NCBI GenBank assembly: GCA_041687075.1
Contig: JAWLCO010000003.1
Span: forward strand, 1 to 64,000
Source of the DNA: ZC4RG25 sp041687075
Lineage (GTDB): Bacteria; Pseudomonadota; Alphaproteobacteria; Rhizobiales; Hyphomicrobiaceae
Length of the DNA: 64,000 bases
Direction of reading: 5' to 3'
The translations under genes and the position numbers were made by a program. Of this stretch, positions 1-8,553 are shown one piece after another. Below the pieces are notes generated by a model. It was not told the origin of the DNA. It saw only the letters and a list, made by a program, of their open reading frames with translations, and did no database searches. Within the stretch, counting starts at the first letter, position 1. Each line of letters begins with the position of its first letter.

Positions 1-15
1 CCCCTCCCTCCGCCA
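1..15 (+). tRNA. 3' end of a tRNA gene (partial, cut by window start)
   Basis: The first 15 bases read like the 3' strand of a tRNA acceptor stem (TCCCTCC), a G discriminator base and an encoded CCA. The rest of the tRNA would lie upstream of the window. The G discriminator and acceptor sequence are compatible with a serine-type tRNA, but this is inference. The same 15 bases recur at 8957-8971, which is the main reason to take the match seriously. Confidence 0.45.
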
Positions 16-267
16 TCAGATTCACCGCCCTTTCTCTGACAGGAAATGACAGCTAACGACAGTCAGCGTCAGATTCGGAAGTAACCGGTCACGCTCGAGG
101 AGGCGAGACGGAAAGCAGAAATATCGTAAGGCGGCCGAAGAAGGCCGCGGCGCTCGCCTCGAAGAGAAGCTCGCGAACCAACAGCGTTCAGTTAGAGGCC
201 CTTCAGAATTAGATGGAAGCATAACCGGCATTCCGGAGGTAGTTGACACACTCGGCTGCGGGGATGC

Positions 268-402
268 TGCGGATGAGGTTTGCGATGCGATTGTGGCGGC
301 AGGAGCGAGGCTCGCATTCTTGCCGCCCTATTCCCCAGACCTCAACCCGATCGAGCAGGTCTTCGCCAAGGTGAAGCATTGGATGCGGATGGCACAAGCG
401 CG
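268..402 (+). pseudogene. IS630-family transposase, C-terminal fragment
   Basis: The plus-strand reading frame here contains AGARLAFLPPYSPDLNPIEQ followed by VFAKVKHWMR. This is the highly conserved C-terminal end of the DDE domain of IS630/Tc1-type transposases, including the PYSPDLNPIE block that carries the last acidic catalytic residue. Only about 45 residues are recognisable. The N-terminal helix-turn-helix and the first catalytic aspartates are absent and no terminal inverted repeats can be identified, so this is a dead remnant. It abuts the decayed lactonase fragment on the opposite strand, which suggests that insertion and later deletion broke that gene. Confidence 0.65.
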
Positions 403-404
403 CT

Positions 405-624
405 GCTCGCCGACGTCAACGACCGGATCGCAAACCCGCCCCGTCGCAGCCCGATCGATTTGATCCGCATCGAAAGCTCGATGATTTCCTCCAAGCCGGT
501 GACGCTGTCCAGGCTGTTGATGCGCAGCTTGAGGGAGTCGATTTAGAGCAGGCGGCCCGAGCGATGGTCCGTCCCATAAAGGCGATTCACCGAGCAGGTG
601 AGGCCGCTCATTCACGATTGCCAC
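405..624 (-). pseudogene. SMP-30/gluconolactonase-like gene remnant
   Basis: Starting at a GTG at 624, five bases after the epimerase stop codon, the minus strand encodes RPHLLGESPLWDG, the typical N-terminal block of SMP-30/gluconolactonase/LRE proteins with its metal-binding glutamate. A frame change and an in-frame stop follow, after which the expected continuation appears in another frame (RSGRLL, IDSLKLRINSLDS, SIGLRRGGFAIRS). Similarity is lost near the IS630 fragment, so at most about 70 of roughly 290 residues remain. The gene was probably the last member of the minus-strand catabolic operon and would have hydrolysed a sugar lactone. The identification rests on motif recall only. Confidence 0.6.
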
Positions 625-629
625 ATGCG

Positions 630-1577
630 TCACGCGATAGCCCCCATCCGCACGCGATACTGGTCGAAGGTGCGTTTCACGCCGTCCGTCAGCGGCACAT
701 GACGCCAAGTGCCGATCAGCGCTTGGAGTGGCGCGTTGTCTAATGGCACGCCGGGGGAGGGGCGCGTTTTCTCTGATGCCTCGATCCGGGCGGCCGGCTC
801 GGCCACCCGGATCGCAGCGATCACGTCATCGATGCTCTCGGGCGTGGTGGTAATGTCAGAGACGACCGGTTGCTCGGGGCGCGCCGCTATGCAGCGCAGC
901 ATCACGTCGACCACCTCCTCAATGTACTGGAAGCACATGGAGCTGGCGTAGGGCATCGTATAGGATCGACCCTCCGCCGCCGCGCGGATCGCCTCGGAGA
1001 TGGCTGCCGTCTCTCCCGCGGCGCGCCCATAGCCATAGACAACGTTAGGGCGCAGCCCGATGGAAGCAAAGCCGTGCTCAAGGAAGAAGACCTTGGAGAT
1101 GTCCTCGGCCGCGCGCTTCGTCACGCCATAGATGTTGGCAGGGCTGTGCAACGCCCCTCTCGGATGAGCGGCCGCGGAGCTGGTATAGACGAAGCTTTCC
1201 ACCCCATGGCGGCGGGCCGCCTCCAGCACATTGATATGCCCGATCACGTTGACTTCGACGCCAAGCGCAGGGTTGTCGCGGCAGGGGGGGATGGTAAGAG
1301 CGGCCAGATGCACGACAGCGCGCGCGCCTGACTCCGCAATCGCCCTTTCGACAAGCGCGGCATCGCGGATGTCGCCTGCTGTCCAGGTGACAGCCGCAGC
1401 TTTTTCTGGTCCGGCGAGCTCGTTCAGCAGCCGTCGGTCCTCACTCTGGTCCAATGCGCTCACATCTGCGCCACGCTGGATGAGCGCCGCGGCGAGCCAT
1501 GCGCCAAGAAAGCCGCTCGCTCCAGTGATCAGCACGGGCCCGGGATTCTTATCATTGTCGAGGGTCGCCATGCTCAC
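630..1577 (-). CDS. NAD-dependent epimerase/dehydratase (extended SDR)
   Basis: This 315-residue protein of the extended short-chain dehydrogenase family has the Rossmann motif GASGFLG at residues 19-25. The catalytic set is visible as S133/S134 and YGVTK with Tyr150 and Lys154. Such enzymes oxidise, reduce or epimerise sugars or sugar acids using NAD(P). The start is a GTG that overlaps the upstream SDR stop codon (GTGA), with an alternative ATG two codons later, so the two genes are translationally coupled. The broken lactonase remnant follows immediately. Together with that gene, a role as a sugar or sugar-acid dehydrogenase in a lactone-forming pathway is plausible, but the substrate cannot be read from the sequence. 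Confidence 0.88.
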   Translation of the reverse strand: MSMATLDNDKNPGPVLITGASGFLGAWLAAALIQRGADVSALDQSEDRRLLNELAGPEKAAAVTWTAGDIRDAALVERAIAESGARAVVHLAALTIPPCRDNPALGVEVNVIGHINVLEAARRHGVESFVYTSSAAAHPRGALHSPANIYGVTKRAAEDISKVFFLEHGFASIGLRPNVVYGYGRAAGETAAISEAIRAAAEGRSYTMPYASSMCFQYIEEVVDVMLRCIAARPEQPVVSDITTTPESIDDVIAAIRVAEPAARIEASEKTRPSPGVPLDNAPLQALIGTWRHVPLTDGVKRTFDQYRVRMGAIA

Positions 1578-2368
1578 GCCACCATCGCCTGGCCGCCATT
1601 GACGTCGAGCATGACCCCGTTGATGAAGCTTGCTTCCTCGGCCGCGAGAAAGCAGACGGCGGCAGCGATCTCCGCGACCGTACCATGGCGGCGGACAGGA
1701 ATCCCCTTCACCATTTCAGCCCGCTCGTCAGGCGTTTTGCGCTCGGACAGCAAACGATTGACGCGCTCCGTCAAGATCGCGCCCGGGCAAATCGCATTGC
1801 ACGTGATGCCCTTCGGGCCGTACTCCTGCGCCCATTGAAGGGTGAGCGACTGAACCGCTCCCTTCGCTGCCGCGTAGTTCGCACCAGCGAACAGGCTGCC
1901 GAAGCGGCCTGCCTTTGAGCCCATATTGACGATCCGGCCATAGCCGCGGGCGATCATGCCGGGCAGGACGAGGCGCGCGAGCCGCACCGCCACGTCGAGA
2001 TTCAACGTCATGACGCGATGCCAGTCCTCGTCGCTCTGGTCGAGGAAGGCCTGTGGCGTGTGCAGCGATCCGCCGGCATTATTGACGAGCACATCGACGC
2101 TGCCCAGCAGTGACACCGTCTCGGCATACGCGCTTGCAACGGCATCGCGGTCGAGCAGGTCGACGTTGAGGCAATGAACGCGCTCCGGATCAGCGCTGTG
2201 GCGCATGGCATCGAGGGCGTTGGCATCGTTATCCCATATGGCGACCCGCGCGCCTTCCTCCGCAAAGCGGCGGGCAATACCTGCGCCGAGGCCCTTGGCG
2301 CCAGCTGAAACCAGAACAGTGCGACCCTCAAATCGGCGGCAGAGGGTCTTGCTGAGGTTTTCTTGCAT
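1574..2368 (-). CDS. SDR family oxidoreductase (classical)
   Basis: A classical short-chain dehydrogenase/reductase of 264 residues. The nucleotide-binding loop is SAGAKGLG (residues 21-28), where the usual first TG is replaced by SA. NNAG lies at 97-100, and the catalytic residues are Ser151, Tyr165 and Lys169 (YAAAK). An acidic residue after strand 2 (WDND) suggests NAD preference. The open frame extends upstream to 2446, but that extension runs across the operator-like palindrome at 2414-2437, so the ATG at 2368 is preferred. It is the first gene of the minus-strand operon, divergent from the TctCBA transporter and probably controlled by the same IclR-type regulator. Confidence 0.88.
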   Translation of the reverse strand: MQENLSKTLCRRFEGRTVLVSAGAKGLGAGIARRFAEEGARVAIWDNDANALDAMRHSADPERVHCLNVDLLDRDAVASAYAETVSLLGSVDVLVNNAGGSLHTPQAFLDQSDEDWHRVMTLNLDVAVRLARLVLPGMIARGYGRIVNMGSKAGRFGSLFAGANYAAAKGAVQSLTLQWAQEYGPKGITCNAICPGAILTERVNRLLSERKTPDERAEMVKGIPVRRHGTVAEIAAAVCFLAAEEASFINGVMLDVNGGQAMVA

Positions 2369-2413
2369 GAGGGCTTTCGCTCTCCGCCATTGCAGCTTAT
2401 GATGTCGACTTAC

Positions 2414-2437
2414 GAAATGGAACATAAATCCATTTTC
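2414..2437. promoter_or_regulatory. Putative IclR-family operator, copy 1
   Basis: An imperfect palindrome, GAAATGG-N10-CCATTTTC, lies between the divergent SDR and tctC starts. Its core AATGGAACATAA-N-TC is repeated, in reverse orientation, at 6451-6468 next to the IclR gene. Recurrence of the same core in the two intergenic regions feeding this cluster is good evidence for a shared operator. Assignment to the IclR protein is inference. Confidence 0.6.
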
Positions 2438-2475
2438 GCGGCGCAATCAAACGTAAACCGCTCCGGGAGGGATAA

Positions 2476-3435
2476 ATGAACAGATTGACCAAGTATGCTC
2501 TGGCTGCGGTCATCGCGGGCGCGGCTTCCGGTGTGGCGCCCGTGGCGGGTGCGTTTCCCGACAGACCGGTAACGATTGTCGTCCCCTTCGCCGCGGGCGG
2601 CGGAACCGACATAACGACCCGAACCATGCAGGGGCAGATGGCCGAAGCGCTCGGTGGCGACATCATTGTCAAGAACACTGCCGGCGCAGGTGGCACGATT
2701 GGCGTCGCGGAGGCAGCACGCGCCAAGGTGGACGGACACACGCTGTCCATGGCGCCTGTCGGACCACTGACGACGCAGCCGCATCTTCGCAAGCTGCCCT
2801 ACGACGTCGACTCGTTCGAATATGTGTGCCTTGCCTACTCCGCCCCGTCTGCCATCGCGGTGCGCAAGGACTCCGAGTTCAACACGTTGCAGGACCTGGT
2901 AGATTACGCCAAGGAGAACCCGGGCAAGCTGAACTTTGCCGTTCAGGCGATCGGCTCGATCCCTCATGTGGCAGGCCTTGCCTTGGCCGAAGCCGCCGGT
3001 ATCGAGATGGTCTTTTTACCGGTAAACGGCGACGGGCCGGCCCTGAAGGCGCTGCTTGACGGATCGGCCGACCTGTTCATTCCACACATCTCCTTCCTTT
3101 CAAGGAACCAGGACCAGATCAAGTCGCTGGCCATTCTGCAGGAGGAACGCCTGGCAACTCTGCCCGAACTGGCGACCGCGAGGGAGCAGGGCTATGAGCT
3201 GAACTTCCCGATTTGGGGCGGGCTGGTGGCGCCGAAAGGAACGCCTGCCGAAGCCGTGGCGAAACTCGATAGCGCCTGCGAGGCGGCGATCGACTCCGAG
3301 CCCTTCAAGGCGCACATGAAGAAGCTGGGCCAGCCGACTGCCTACATGAGCGGCAAGGACTTCGAAGCGTTCGTCCGTAAGCAGTACGACCAGAACGAGC
3401 GTCTTCTGGAAAAGGCGGGCCTCAAGTCGCAATAG
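2476..3435 (+). CDS. Tripartite tricarboxylate transporter substrate-binding protein (TctC/Bug family)
   Basis: A 319-residue periplasmic solute receptor of the TctC/Bug family. It begins with a Sec signal peptide (about residues 1-26, basic N-terminus, AGAASGVAPVAGA core), followed by the family's mature start FPDRPVTIVVPFAAGGGTD. Purine-rich GGGAGGG lies just upstream of the ATG. These receptors bind carboxylates such as citrate, succinate or aromatic acids and deliver them to TctA/TctB, whose genes follow directly. The ligand cannot be assigned, but the neighbouring dehydrogenases and ThDP enzyme suggest a sugar acid or other hydroxy/keto acid. Confidence 0.92.
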   Translation: MNRLTKYALAAVIAGAASGVAPVAGAFPDRPVTIVVPFAAGGGTDITTRTMQGQMAEALGGDIIVKNTAGAGGTIGVAEAARAKVDGHTLSMAPVGPLTTQPHLRKLPYDVDSFEYVCLAYSAPSAIAVRKDSEFNTLQDLVDYAKENPGKLNFAVQAIGSIPHVAGLALAEAAGIEMVFLPVNGDGPALKALLDGSADLFIPHISFLSRNQDQIKSLAILQEERLATLPELATAREQGYELNFPIWGGLVAPKGTPAEAVAKLDSACEAAIDSEPFKAHMKKLGQPTAYMSGKDFEAFVRKQYDQNERLLEKAGLKSQ

Positions 3436-3537
3436 GCCATTTTCTCAATCGACTTGCAATGGCGCAGCTCCTCCTCCAGACAGGATGAGGGGCTGCCCCG
3501 CAATTCTCCGGGTTCGCCCCCGACGGAGGGACCCACG

Positions 3538-4008
3538 ATGATTGAAATATCGAGGCGCTTCGGCCCCGTCGCGATGGGGCTGCTGTTCCTGGCGATCGCG
3601 CTGGTGCTGTGGGGAGAGACCTTCCGCGACAGCTACCATCTTAGCCGAGCCAGCCACGCCACGGGGCCGGCCTTCTATCCCCGGATCGTGCTGGCGGGCA
3701 TGATCCTGCTCAGTGTGCTCGTCATCGCGGATGCCATCCGCAAGGAACGCGGAAGCGTGAAGCTCGACGGCGTTAAACCGGTCCTTGGACTCGTCGCAAT
3801 CACCATCGGCTACGGGATCGCAATTTTTTGGATCGGCTTTCTCATCGCGAGCTTTCTCTACATCGTCGCGGTCTCGGTGGCGCTGGGCTACCGCCGCCTC
3901 CCGGTGATTGTGCCGGTAGCAGCGGCCTATGCTGTCGCGGTCTGGTTTGTTTTCCAGGAGGTCCTGCTGATCATCCTGCCGGCCTCGCCCTGGTTCGAGA
4001 CCTTCTAG
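3538..4008 (+). CDS. Tripartite tricarboxylate transporter TctB family protein
   Basis: A 156-residue membrane protein with four hydrophobic segments, matching the small subunit of tripartite tricarboxylate transporters. The conserved ATGPAFYPRIV stretch after the first membrane helix is typical of TctB. The ATG at 3538 is chosen because GGAGGG precedes it by 8 bases; an upstream in-frame start at 3454 would add a non-hydrophobic N-terminus unlike the family. It lies between the receptor and the large permease gene and should act with them in the inner membrane. Confidence 0.88.
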   Translation: MIEISRRFGPVAMGLLFLAIALVLWGETFRDSYHLSRASHATGPAFYPRIVLAGMILLSVLVIADAIRKERGSVKLDGVKPVLGLVAITIGYGIAIFWIGFLIASFLYIVAVSVALGYRRLPVIVPVAAAYAVAVWFVFQEVLLIILPASPWFETF

Positions 4009-4023
4009 CCGGAGAGCGCACCG

Positions 4024-5514
4024 GTGGACCCTATCCTGACCGGATTGGCCGAGGTGGCAACGCCGCTCAGCCTGGCGTGCATCGTTGCCGGCACCGTGCT
4101 CGGCGTCATTGTCGGCGGCCTTCCGGGCCTAGGCTCGGTCGTTGGCATTACGATGATTTTGCCCTTCACCTTCACCATGCCGCAGGTGCCCGCCGTCGCA
4201 CTAATGCTCGGCGTCTATTGCGGCTCGGTCTATGGCGGCTCGATAAGCGCGATCGTCATCAACACGCCGGGCACGCCACAGGCAGCTGCCACGGTGCTCG
4301 ACGGCTATCCCATGGCATTGCGCGGCGAGGCCGATCTGGCGATCGGATGGGTAACCATGGCCTCCACCCTTGGCGGCCTGTTCTCTGTGCTGGTGCTGAT
4401 CCTGGCCGCGCCCTATCTGGCGCAATTCTCACTGAGTTTCACGCCGATCGAATATTTCGCGCTTGGCGTCTTCGCGCTCACCTGCATCGCCAATATCTCG
4501 AGCGGCGCAATGGTCAAGGGACTGCTTTCAGGACTTGCCGGACTGGTAGTGGCAACGGTCGGCACTGATCCGGTCACCGGCGACCTGCGCTTCACCTTCG
4601 ATAGTTTTCAGCTTTCGGCTGGCATCGCGCTCATCCCGGCCATCGTCGGGCTGTTCGCACTCGCCGAGATGTTCGTGCGCGCCGCCGAGCGCTGGACGCC
4701 GGCGGCAGTGAATCCCTTTCGCGTCGGCTTCCGCGTCCCGCCTTGGCGGGAGTGGCGGCCGCGGCTCGGCGTGCTGCTCAGAAGCTGCCTGCTTGGCTCT
4801 TTCGTCGGCACGCTGCCTGGAACGGGCGCCGCGACGGCGGCTTTCATCGCCTACTCGGAGGCGAAGCGAACTTCGAAGAACCGCGAGAACTTTGGCAAGG
4901 GCGAACCGGACGGGCTGATTTCCTGCGAAAGCGCCAACAACGCGGTGACGGGCAGCGCGCTGGTTCCGACCCTCGCTCTCGGCGTGCCCGGTGATCCGGT
5001 GACGGCGGTGATGCTCGGTGCGCTTATTATCCAGGGGGTGACGCCGGGGCCGCAACTATTCAACCAGGAGATTGAGCTCGTTTACGCCATCTTCCTGGTG
5101 CTGATCCTCGTCAATTTGGTTATGTTCGCTACCGGGGCGCTTGGCGCTCAGCTCTTCACCCGCGTCCTGCGCATTCCCGAACCGCTTCTTATCGGCCTCG
5201 TGCTAGTCATCGCAATGATCGGCGCTTATGGCGTGCGGGGCAACATACTGGACATTTGGATCGCATTGGGCGCGGGCGTGCTGGGCGCAGCGATGCGTTT
5301 CACCGGCTTTCCGATCGCGCCGATGGTGATCGGCATGGTGCTGAGCCCAATGATCGAACAGTCCTTGCGCCAGGGCCTCCTGATAACGCGCGGCGATTTT
5401 TTCGCCTTTTTCGAGCGGCCGATCGCGCTGGTGCTGTTCTGCCTAACCGCAGCGCTTTTCATCTGGCCCCTGGTGCGTTGGGTCCTACACAGACGTATCG
5501 CTGGTCGCGGATGA
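4024..5514 (+). CDS. Tripartite tricarboxylate transporter permease TctA
   Basis: This 496-residue polytopic protein, with about 12 membrane segments, is the large permease of the tripartite tricarboxylate transporter. The N-terminal glycine-rich GGLPGLGSVVGITMILPFTF and YCGSVYGGSISAIVINTPG blocks are family signatures, and a second related half starts near GTLPGTGAATAAFIAY. It uses a GTG start preceded by GGAGAG, 15 bases after the tctB stop. It completes the transporter operon. Its 3' end meets the convergent IclR gene two bases away, leaving no room for a separate terminator. Confidence 0.93.
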   Translation: MDPILTGLAEVATPLSLACIVAGTVLGVIVGGLPGLGSVVGITMILPFTFTMPQVPAVALMLGVYCGSVYGGSISAIVINTPGTPQAAATVLDGYPMALRGEADLAIGWVTMASTLGGLFSVLVLILAAPYLAQFSLSFTPIEYFALGVFALTCIANISSGAMVKGLLSGLAGLVVATVGTDPVTGDLRFTFDSFQLSAGIALIPAIVGLFALAEMFVRAAERWTPAAVNPFRVGFRVPPWREWRPRLGVLLRSCLLGSFVGTLPGTGAATAAFIAYSEAKRTSKNRENFGKGEPDGLISCESANNAVTGSALVPTLALGVPGDPVTAVMLGALIIQGVTPGPQLFNQEIELVYAIFLVLILVNLVMFATGALGAQLFTRVLRIPEPLLIGLVLVIAMIGAYGVRGNILDIWIALGAGVLGAAMRFTGFPIAPMVIGMVLSPMIEQSLRQGLLITRGDFFAFFERPIALVLFCLTAALFIWPLVRWVLHRRIAGRG

Positions 5515-5516
5515 GC

Positions 5517-6368
5517 TCAGGCGAGGCCGATGAGCTGTGATGATATCGTCTCGGCAGCCTTGAGCAGTCGGGGCGCAAACTCACTGACCAATCGGTCGCG
5601 GGAGAGCACTGATGCCAGGCCGCCGAGACTCAGCGTGTATATCTCGCCAGTCACGGGATCACGGATCACCGCTCCGATGGCGTTATGCTCGGCCCGCCAG
5701 CTTCCCATTGCTTCCGCGAAGCCTTGATGTCTGGCCTGTTCGATCACCGCCTCGATAATGCGTTTCGCCGACGGCCAGTTGTGTTTCTCGCGCAGCGCCA
5801 GTCCCGCGTATATTCGTTCGCGCTCCTTGTCCCCGATTGCTGCGAGATAGGCGCGGCCCGGTGCCGAATAGAGCATGGGGACGCGCGCCCCAACCGTCAG
5901 GTTGAGCAGGATGGCGCTGGGTTTGCGTGCCAACTCGACGAACATCATGTCGAGGTCATCGCGGATGCTGATCGCGACCGCGCAATCCCCCGAGGCGATC
6001 AAATCCTGAATGAAAGGCCGCGCAAACTCACCGATGCCGGAGCGTCCGAGCGCGGCATAGCCGAGCGTCAGCACCCGACTCGATAGAGCGTATTTGCCGA
6101 GGTCCGGCACGAACCGCAGATAGCCAAGCTCCGCCAGCGTATTGGCGAGACGCGAGACGGTTGCCTTCGGAAGGCCGGTGCGCCGCGCGATTTCCTGCGT
6201 GCCGATCACCTGGTCTTCAGCGCGGAAGCAATGGAGTATCGCCAATCCGCGCGCCAATGCACCCACGGCAGGCTGCTCGTGAGGTGATAACTCGGCATGG
6301 CCCTGGCGCGGCCGTCCGCGTCGCCGCGCCATCTCGCTCTTCGATTCCGTGTCGCTCATTGCCGCCAC
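5517..6368 (-). CDS. IclR family transcriptional regulator
   Basis: A 283-residue regulator. The N-terminal winged helix-turn-helix (about residues 35-95) includes ALARGLAILHCF and IARRTGLPKATVSRLANTL, both typical of IclR proteins. The C-terminal IclR effector-binding domain follows (about 110-280; SAPGRAYLAA and AIGAVIRDPVTGEI). An alternative start is the ATG three codons downstream. It is transcribed away from the ThDP enzyme gene and converges on tctA. It is the only regulator in the island-like segment and the best candidate for binding the repeated palindromes at 2414 and 6451. Repressor versus activator role cannot be told from sequence. Confidence 0.92.
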   Translation of the reverse strand: MAAMSDTESKSEMARRRGRPRQGHAELSPHEQPAVGALARGLAILHCFRAEDQVIGTQEIARRTGLPKATVSRLANTLAELGYLRFVPDLGKYALSSRVLTLGYAALGRSGIGEFARPFIQDLIASGDCAVAISIRDDLDMMFVELARKPSAILLNLTVGARVPMLYSAPGRAYLAAIGDKERERIYAGLALREKHNWPSAKRIIEAVIEQARHQGFAEAMGSWRAEHNAIGAVIRDPVTGEIYTLSLGGLASVLSRDRLVSEFAPRLLKAAETISSQLIGLA

Positions 6369-6450
6369 TATAGCTTTGGCGCGTCGATTTCACACTTGGG
6401 CTCAGCGCGTCCCACATCCCCGCGCAAAACTGTAGCATGTCTCAAATTAT

Positions 6451-6468
6451 AGAATTATGTTCCATTCT
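6451..6468. promoter_or_regulatory. Putative IclR-family operator, copy 2
   Basis: The palindrome AGAAT-N8-ATTCT lies in the divergent region between the IclR gene (start 6368) and the ThDP-enzyme gene (start 6512). Read on the minus strand it contains AATGGAACATAATTC, matching copy 1 at 2414-2437 in 13 of 14 core positions. It ends 43 bases before the ThDP-enzyme start codon and could overlap that promoter. Confidence 0.6.
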
Positions 6469-6511
6469 GAGGTAGCGTACGCAAGGCCTATGAGGTCGCA
6501 GGAGGACAGGA

Positions 6512-8200
6512 ATGAAAACCAACGAGGCGGTCCTTAACACCCTGATCGCGGGCGGCATCAAACGCGGCTTCACGCTGCCTGGCCTCGGTATAACCTGGTC
6601 GCTGCGCGCCTTCCACGAGCGTCGTGACGATTTCGAGGTGGTGCTGGCGCGCTCCGAGCAATGCGCCTCGGTGATGGCGCAGGTAACGGGCAAGCTCACA
6701 GGGCAGCCCGGCCTGTTCATGGCGCAGGGGCCGTTCTCGACCACCACGGGCGCATTCGGCATCCTGGAGGCCTATTTCTCCGGCTCCCCTATGATCATTC
6801 TCACAGATACCTCGTGCTATGACGGATTCGCGCAGTACGGCGTCTATCAGACGATGACCGGCGACTATGGTGCTGGCGACGCGTTCACGGTGCTGAAGAC
6901 GATGACCAAGTTCGCGACCTACGCCACCAAGCCGGAAGAGGCGGCCTATGGCGCGCAACTCGCGATAAAGCACGCGGCTGCCCCGCGTCCCGGTCCGGCT
7001 GCCGTCGTCATGAAGTCGGATATCATTCTGCAAGAGTTGCCAGAGAACCCGCGCGCGAAGCTCTATCCCACTCAAGGCTATCTTTCCGCGTCTCCCACCC
7101 ATGCCGACCCGGAGGCAGTCGCGCGCCTCGCGCATCTTATCGCAAAGGCGAAGCGCCCCATCATCGTCGCGGGCAACGGCGTCTATATGAGCCGCAGCGG
7201 CAGAGAGCTTCAGGCCTTCGCCGAAGCCAATGGCATTGCGGTGGCATCGAGCTATCACGGCAAAGGCGTGATCGACGAAACCTCGCAAGTGGCGGTCGGC
7301 ATGATGGGCACTTGGGGCTCGCGCACGGCCAACCGCGCAGTGCAGGCAGCGGACCTCGTCATCATGCTAGGCTGCAGCATGGGTCCCGAGTATACGCGCT
7401 TCCGCGATTCGGCGATGGTCCGCCCCGGTGAGCAGACTCTGGTCCAGGTGGATATCGACCCGCGCAACGCCGGCTGGGTCTATCCCGTCGATGTCGCGAT
7501 TACCGGCGACGCGGCTGAAGTGCTGGCAATGCTGGTGAAACTCCCGATCAACACGGAGCTGCGCGGCGCGCGACTGTCGGCGATTGCGGAGTTGAAGGAG
7601 AACAATGGCTATGGCGTGATCCCGCGAATGCCATCACGGCCGGGCACCGTTCACTATGCCGACATCATGCGCGGCCTTGATGCGTTCCTGACGCCAGATG
7701 ACCTGCTCACGCTGGACGCCGGCACCAACCGTATCTGGGCAACGACCAGCCTGTGCCTGAGGACGCCCCACCAGCTCATCGCGCCGGGCGGCATTGGCGG
7801 CATGGGCTGGAGCACACCCGCGGCGACGGCCGTGAAGCTGAACCGGCCCGGAAACCGGGTGACCGGCGTGATCGGCGACGGCGGCTTTGTGATGACGATG
7901 GATGCGATCGCCACCGCGGCTGAACAGAACCTCGACGTCGTCTATCTGGTCGCCAACAATGCCGGCCTCGGCATGGTTCGCGACAATCTCGGCAACCAGA
8001 GGATCGCCGTCGACTTCGGCGAGCATGACTTCACCAAGGTCGCCGAAGGGCTCGGCGGCAAAGGCCTGACCGTCACCGAGCCGGACCAGATCCGGGACGC
8101 ACTGGAAGAGGCACACAGGATCGGCGGGCCTGTCGTTCTTGACGTGAAGGTCGACCCCGCAGCCAGCCATCGCGATTGCTCGGACTATGACGTGTTGTGA
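6512..8200 (+). CDS. Thiamine diphosphate-dependent enzyme (acetolactate synthase-like large subunit)
   Basis: This 562-residue protein has the three-domain layout of the acetolactate synthase/benzoylformate decarboxylase superfamily. An N-terminal pyrimidine-binding domain carries the catalytic glutamate at Glu49 (RSEQCAS). A central domain starts near residue 205, and the C-terminal domain has the ThDP-Mg motif starting IGDGGF and ending in ANNAG about 30 residues later. The start is set by AGGAGG upstream of the ATG. Members decarboxylate or ligate 2-keto acids or hydrolyse cyclic diketones. It is divergent from the IclR gene and has an operator-like site upstream. Neighbouring keto- and sugar-acid-type genes suggest a catabolic role rather than branched-chain synthesis; no small regulatory subunit is adjacent. 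Confidence 0.87.
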   Translation: MKTNEAVLNTLIAGGIKRGFTLPGLGITWSLRAFHERRDDFEVVLARSEQCASVMAQVTGKLTGQPGLFMAQGPFSTTTGAFGILEAYFSGSPMIILTDTSCYDGFAQYGVYQTMTGDYGAGDAFTVLKTMTKFATYATKPEEAAYGAQLAIKHAAAPRPGPAAVVMKSDIILQELPENPRAKLYPTQGYLSASPTHADPEAVARLAHLIAKAKRPIIVAGNGVYMSRSGRELQAFAEANGIAVASSYHGKGVIDETSQVAVGMMGTWGSRTANRAVQAADLVIMLGCSMGPEYTRFRDSAMVRPGEQTLVQVDIDPRNAGWVYPVDVAITGDAAEVLAMLVKLPINTELRGARLSAIAELKENNGYGVIPRMPSRPGTVHYADIMRGLDAFLTPDDLLTLDAGTNRIWATTSLCLRTPHQLIAPGGIGGMGWSTPAATAVKLNRPGNRVTGVIGDGGFVMTMDAIATAAEQNLDVVYLVANNAGLGMVRDNLGNQRIAVDFGEHDFTKVAEGLGGKGLTVTEPDQIRDALEEAHRIGGPVVLDVKVDPAASHRDCSDYDVL

Positions 8201-8553
8201 CTTCATAGCTCTGTTCGCCGATGACGAGCGCTGCAAACACGGTTGGTCGTGCGGTGCCGGAAGAGGTGGCGGTTGTCGGTTGCGCACACCCATGCTTGCC
8301 AGATGTGAGGTCTAGGCCGCCTTCAGGTGAAAGGGGGGCTGCGGAGCTGACGAATCTGGCAAACCCTAGCCCCTGAATAAGCGCATAGCCAAGGAGCCCA
8401 GCGACTTCAGCCAGGATGATGTTGTCAGCGCGATCCGAGGTGAGTTGGTCCGTCGATACGGTCCTGACATTTCTGCCAGCGCACGAGTCGGCGGTGAATC
8501 ATATCCACAGGCGTCTGTGCTCCCCCCGCGATTCGGTCAAAGGTGAACGTGCT
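8201..8553. other. Intergenic stretch without a supported gene
   Basis: About 350 bases follow the ThDP-enzyme gene. Open frames here have no recognisable family, no convincing ribosome binding site and no similarity to known motifs. No hairpin terminator is evident. It may be decayed DNA near the right end of the island-like segment. Confidence 0.4.

Noticed and set aside
85..180. Possible integrase arm-domain fragment next to the tRNA end
   Set aside because: TLEEARRKAE and YRKAAEEGR are suggestive, but need a frameshift and cover about 30 residues; too little to call a gene. Mentioned only as context for the island hypothesis.
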